In this document: positions 63,321-64,000 of the stretch, piece by piece
Position numbering within the stretch: the stretch's first letter is position 1
How the letters are laid out: every line of letters starts with the position of its first letter
Assembly (NCBI GenBank): GCA_030272155.1
Contig: CP126207.1
Coordinates: forward strand, 2,790,001-2,854,000
DNA from: Tetradesmus obliquus
Taxonomy: Eukaryota; Chlorophyta; Chlorophyceae; Sphaeropleales; Scenedesmaceae
Length of the DNA stretch: 64,000 bases
Reading direction: 5' to 3'
Position numbers and translations under genes: made by a program
The notes under the pieces: model-generated
Databases searched by the model: none
Told to the model about the DNA's origin: nothing
What the model saw: the letters and a program-made list of their open reading frames with translations, nothing else

Positions 63321-64000
63321 GCCGCTGCCACCACCAGATGCTGCGCCGCCTGCCGTAGCACCCGCAGCTGCTGCTGCAGCTGCTGCTGCTGCCTTGGGTG
63401 TGTCAAAGTCTGGCACCCAATCCTCATTCACTACCAGCGCCTCACCACTGGACCAGCGCCCTACCACCTCACAGCAGCCTGGTGAAGATGCTGGCACCGC
63501 ATCAGCAGCAGCAGCAGCAGGCCAGGCAGGGGCGCTATCACCACAGGCTGATGCCCCGCCACTGGACCAGCGCCCTACTACCTCGCAGCAGCCCAAGCCT
63601 GATGCTGTTGCTGATGTGTCAGCTGGCACTGCATCAGCAGCAGCAGACGTGGTGGAGGGGTTGGCGCCACACGCTAATGGCCCTGTATGAGGCAACTGCA
63701 TGTCTTGCTGCTGCTGCTGCTGACAGGGGTCAGCATCCCCATTGGCTATCGCTGCTGCTGCTGCTGCTGCTGCTGCCGCTGCAGCGGGAGCAAGGTCTAC
63801 TGGACTGCTGGAGAGATCACTGAAGTCTGCTGCTGCCGACGCCTGAACCTGATTGTAAGCGATACATACAGCCCCCTCACTGTCGCCCGGCTGTTCCTGT
63901 TGTGGATCGTTCTGCACTGGCTCCCCCACTTGCTGGCTAGAAGATTCTGTGCCGTTGTTGGGCACACTGCTACTGCCATTTGCGGCGGCAGCATCACCAC
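63107..64000 (-). pseudogene. duplicate of part of TBC exon 9, continues past the window
   Basis: Nearly identical to about 56367-57265 (offset about 6.74 kb), with a few substitutions and a 3-bp deletion in a TTC run. It encodes the same low-complexity protein (DEDAFEEEEEEEGG-like, VVGRWSSGEALVVNEDWVPD) and stays open through the window edge. Its left edge lies in a CAG tract near 63107. It could be the 3' part of a second, tandem TBC gene or an orphan fragment; only sequence beyond 64000 can decide. Confidence 0.85.

Overview
This is nuclear DNA of a photosynthetic eukaryote, most likely a chlorophycean green alga (Sphaeropleales/Chlamydomonadales type; species not assignable by eye). Genes have many short exons with GTGAG...CAG introns. 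A plant-type threonine synthase carries an N-terminal leader resembling a plastid transit peptide, TGTAA polyadenylation-type words follow that gene, and CAG/CTG triplet tracts are everywhere (poly-Q/A/S in exons, CTG tracts before 3' splice sites). There are no operons, and I found no rRNA, tRNA or CRISPR array.

Layout: a 17-copy perfect 36-bp minisatellite (0.8-1.4 kb); a HEAT/ARM-repeat gene (-, 1.8-5.2 kb); a YCII-domain gene (-, 6.0-7.4 kb); a SET plus ARM-repeat gene with frame breaks (-, 8.5-11.0 kb); a small AT-richer ORF (11.6 kb); translation initiation factor eIF3j (-, 12.9-17.1 kb), head-to-head with threonine synthase (+, 17.5-23.9 kb); an HTATIP2/TIP30-like SDR (+, 25.8-31.9 kb); a fasciclin-like secreted protein with a GPI-type tail (+, 34.0-37.5 kb); a CAG-poor island (about 38-50.8 kb) with a secreted cysteine-rich protein built mostly of phase-1 exons (+, 40.4-48.6 kb) whose second intron holds an antisense tyrosine recombinase; a broken unknown gene (-, 50.8-52.1 kb); and a TBC-domain Rab-GAP of about 1588 residues (-, 53.1-62.7 kb), part of whose 3' half is duplicated at 63.1-64.0 kb. 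I rebuilt exons by hand from splice signals and reading phase. For threonine synthase, eIF3j, the SDR, YCII and TBC genes every junction keeps frame and the lengths fit their families.

The most striking feature is architectural. In most genes outside the 38-50.8 kb island, introns carry degenerate tandem copies of exon edges. Just downstream of an exon lie copies of its 3' end with the donor site; just upstream of the next exon lie copies of its 5' start with the acceptor site. The extreme case is ten decoy acceptor copies before one SDR exon. Many true 3' splice sites are formed by the end of a CTG microsatellite running into CAG, and some introns also start with CAG tracts, so the two ends could pair. 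The genes themselves are mostly unrelated housekeeping or surface genes and do not form one pathway.
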